In this document: one piece after another, positions 63,759 to 64,000 of the stretch
How positions within the stretch are numbered: position 1 is the first letter of the stretch
Layout of the letters: each line of letters opens with the position of its first letter
Assembly: GCF_003602005.1 (NCBI RefSeq)
Contig: NZ_QZWD01000019.1
Coordinates: 1-64,000 of the forward strand
DNA from: Salinisphaera sp. Q1T1-3
GTDB taxonomy: Bacteria; Pseudomonadota; Gammaproteobacteria; Nevskiales; Salinisphaeraceae
Reading direction: 5' to 3'
DNA: 64,000 bases
The notes under the pieces: generated by a model
What the model was told of the DNA's origin: nothing
Database searches by the model: none
The model's input: the letters and a program-made list of their open reading frames with translations, nothing else
Translations under genes and position numbers: made by a program

Positions 63759-64000
63759 ATGTCTGAAACATCCACTGCATCAGCCGGACCGGCGCGATAT
63801 CTCGCTCGCGATATCCGTTCCGGCATCGTTGTCTTCTTCGTCGCGATCCCTCTGTGCCTGGGTATCGCCATCGCCTCGGGCGCGCCGCCGCTATCCGGTC
63901 TGATCGCCGGCATGGTCGGCGGTCTTGTCGTCGCCTGGGCCAGCGGATCGCAGCTATCCGTTTCCGGGCCGGCCGCCGGTCTGACCGCCATCGTGCTCGG
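63759..64000 (+). CDS. SulP-family anion (probably bicarbonate) transporter, cut by window edge
   Basis: The first 80 residues are visible: [43 protein letters not shown] and [14 protein letters not shown], the N-terminal helices of SulP permeases. In many bacteria SulP proteins beside a carbonic anhydrase import bicarbonate; sulfate transport is an alternative. The C-terminal part, including any STAS domain, is outside the window. Confidence 0.88.
   Translation, partial: MSETSTASAGPARYLARDIRSGIVVFFVAIPLCLGIAIASGAPPLSGLIAGMVGGLVVAWASGSQLSVSGPAAGLTAIVL

Noticed and set aside
1-64000. CRISPR arrays, tRNA genes, prophage or a full insertion sequence
   Set aside because: Searched by eye on both strands; no regularly spaced short repeats, no cloverleaf that I trust, and no transposase, integrase or phage structural gene.

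Overview
The window looks like chromosomal DNA of a GC-rich gammaproteobacterium. Gene content and order (yibN-secB-gpsA divergent from envC-ctpA, ubiE-ubiJ-ubiB, ampD-ampE, bfd-bfr, tyrS next to a probable rrn promoter) are gammaproteobacterial. The overall mix reminds me of Salinisphaera-like halophilic bacteria, but I cannot prove the genus. Coding density is high, many starts are GTG or TTG, and several operons use 4-8 nt stop/start overlaps. I saw no tRNA, rRNA, CRISPR array, prophage or complete insertion sequence.

Region by region. 1-8812 is housekeeping: a stringent-type promoter firing off the left edge (probably an rRNA operon), tyrS, a LysM/M23 endopeptidase, anmK, erpA with a strange triplicated tail, argC, a ClC channel and hemJ. 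8813-24086 carries bfd-bfr, rppH, HisN-like phosphatase, ampE-ampD, a DUF4105 envelope protein, trmL, a phospholipid-looking trio (gpsA, CDP-alcohol phosphatidyltransferase, HAD phosphatase), secB, an inactive-looking rhodanese, envC and a C-terminal processing protease. 24563-33098 is a self-contained chemosensory operon behind a sigma-28-like promoter: a soluble receptor with two signalling tips, a protein with three CheW domains, CheB, CheR, CheA and a 78-residue STAS-like protein, but no CheY or CheZ. 33619-45646 holds ubiEJB, an RND efflux operon, DsbG and Lnt. From 45750 to the right end the window is more accessory: repeats, a stand-alone Rieske oxygenase, CsbD, transporters with divergent regulators, PoxB, PepD, two GFA proteins, an HhH-GPD glycosylase, several broken genes, and finally a beta-carbonic anhydrase followed by a SulP transporter cut by the window edge.

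Two families of small non-coding mobile-looking repeats run through the window. Family A (about 290 bp when complete, ends GGCCTGTTGATG, flanked by CTAG) has one complete copy, one short copy, one partial copy and one fossil. Family B (about 182 bp, ends TTATTAAYCCGGC, four internal hairpins) has four copies, two of them forming a 628-bp composite whose outer ends share GGCCTGT with family A. Repeat ends supply the stop codons of hemJ and of a GFA-family gene.

The best candidates for undescribed biology are the CheY-less chemosensory operon with its double-headed receptor and STAS-like protein, and the structured family B repeats with their composite element.
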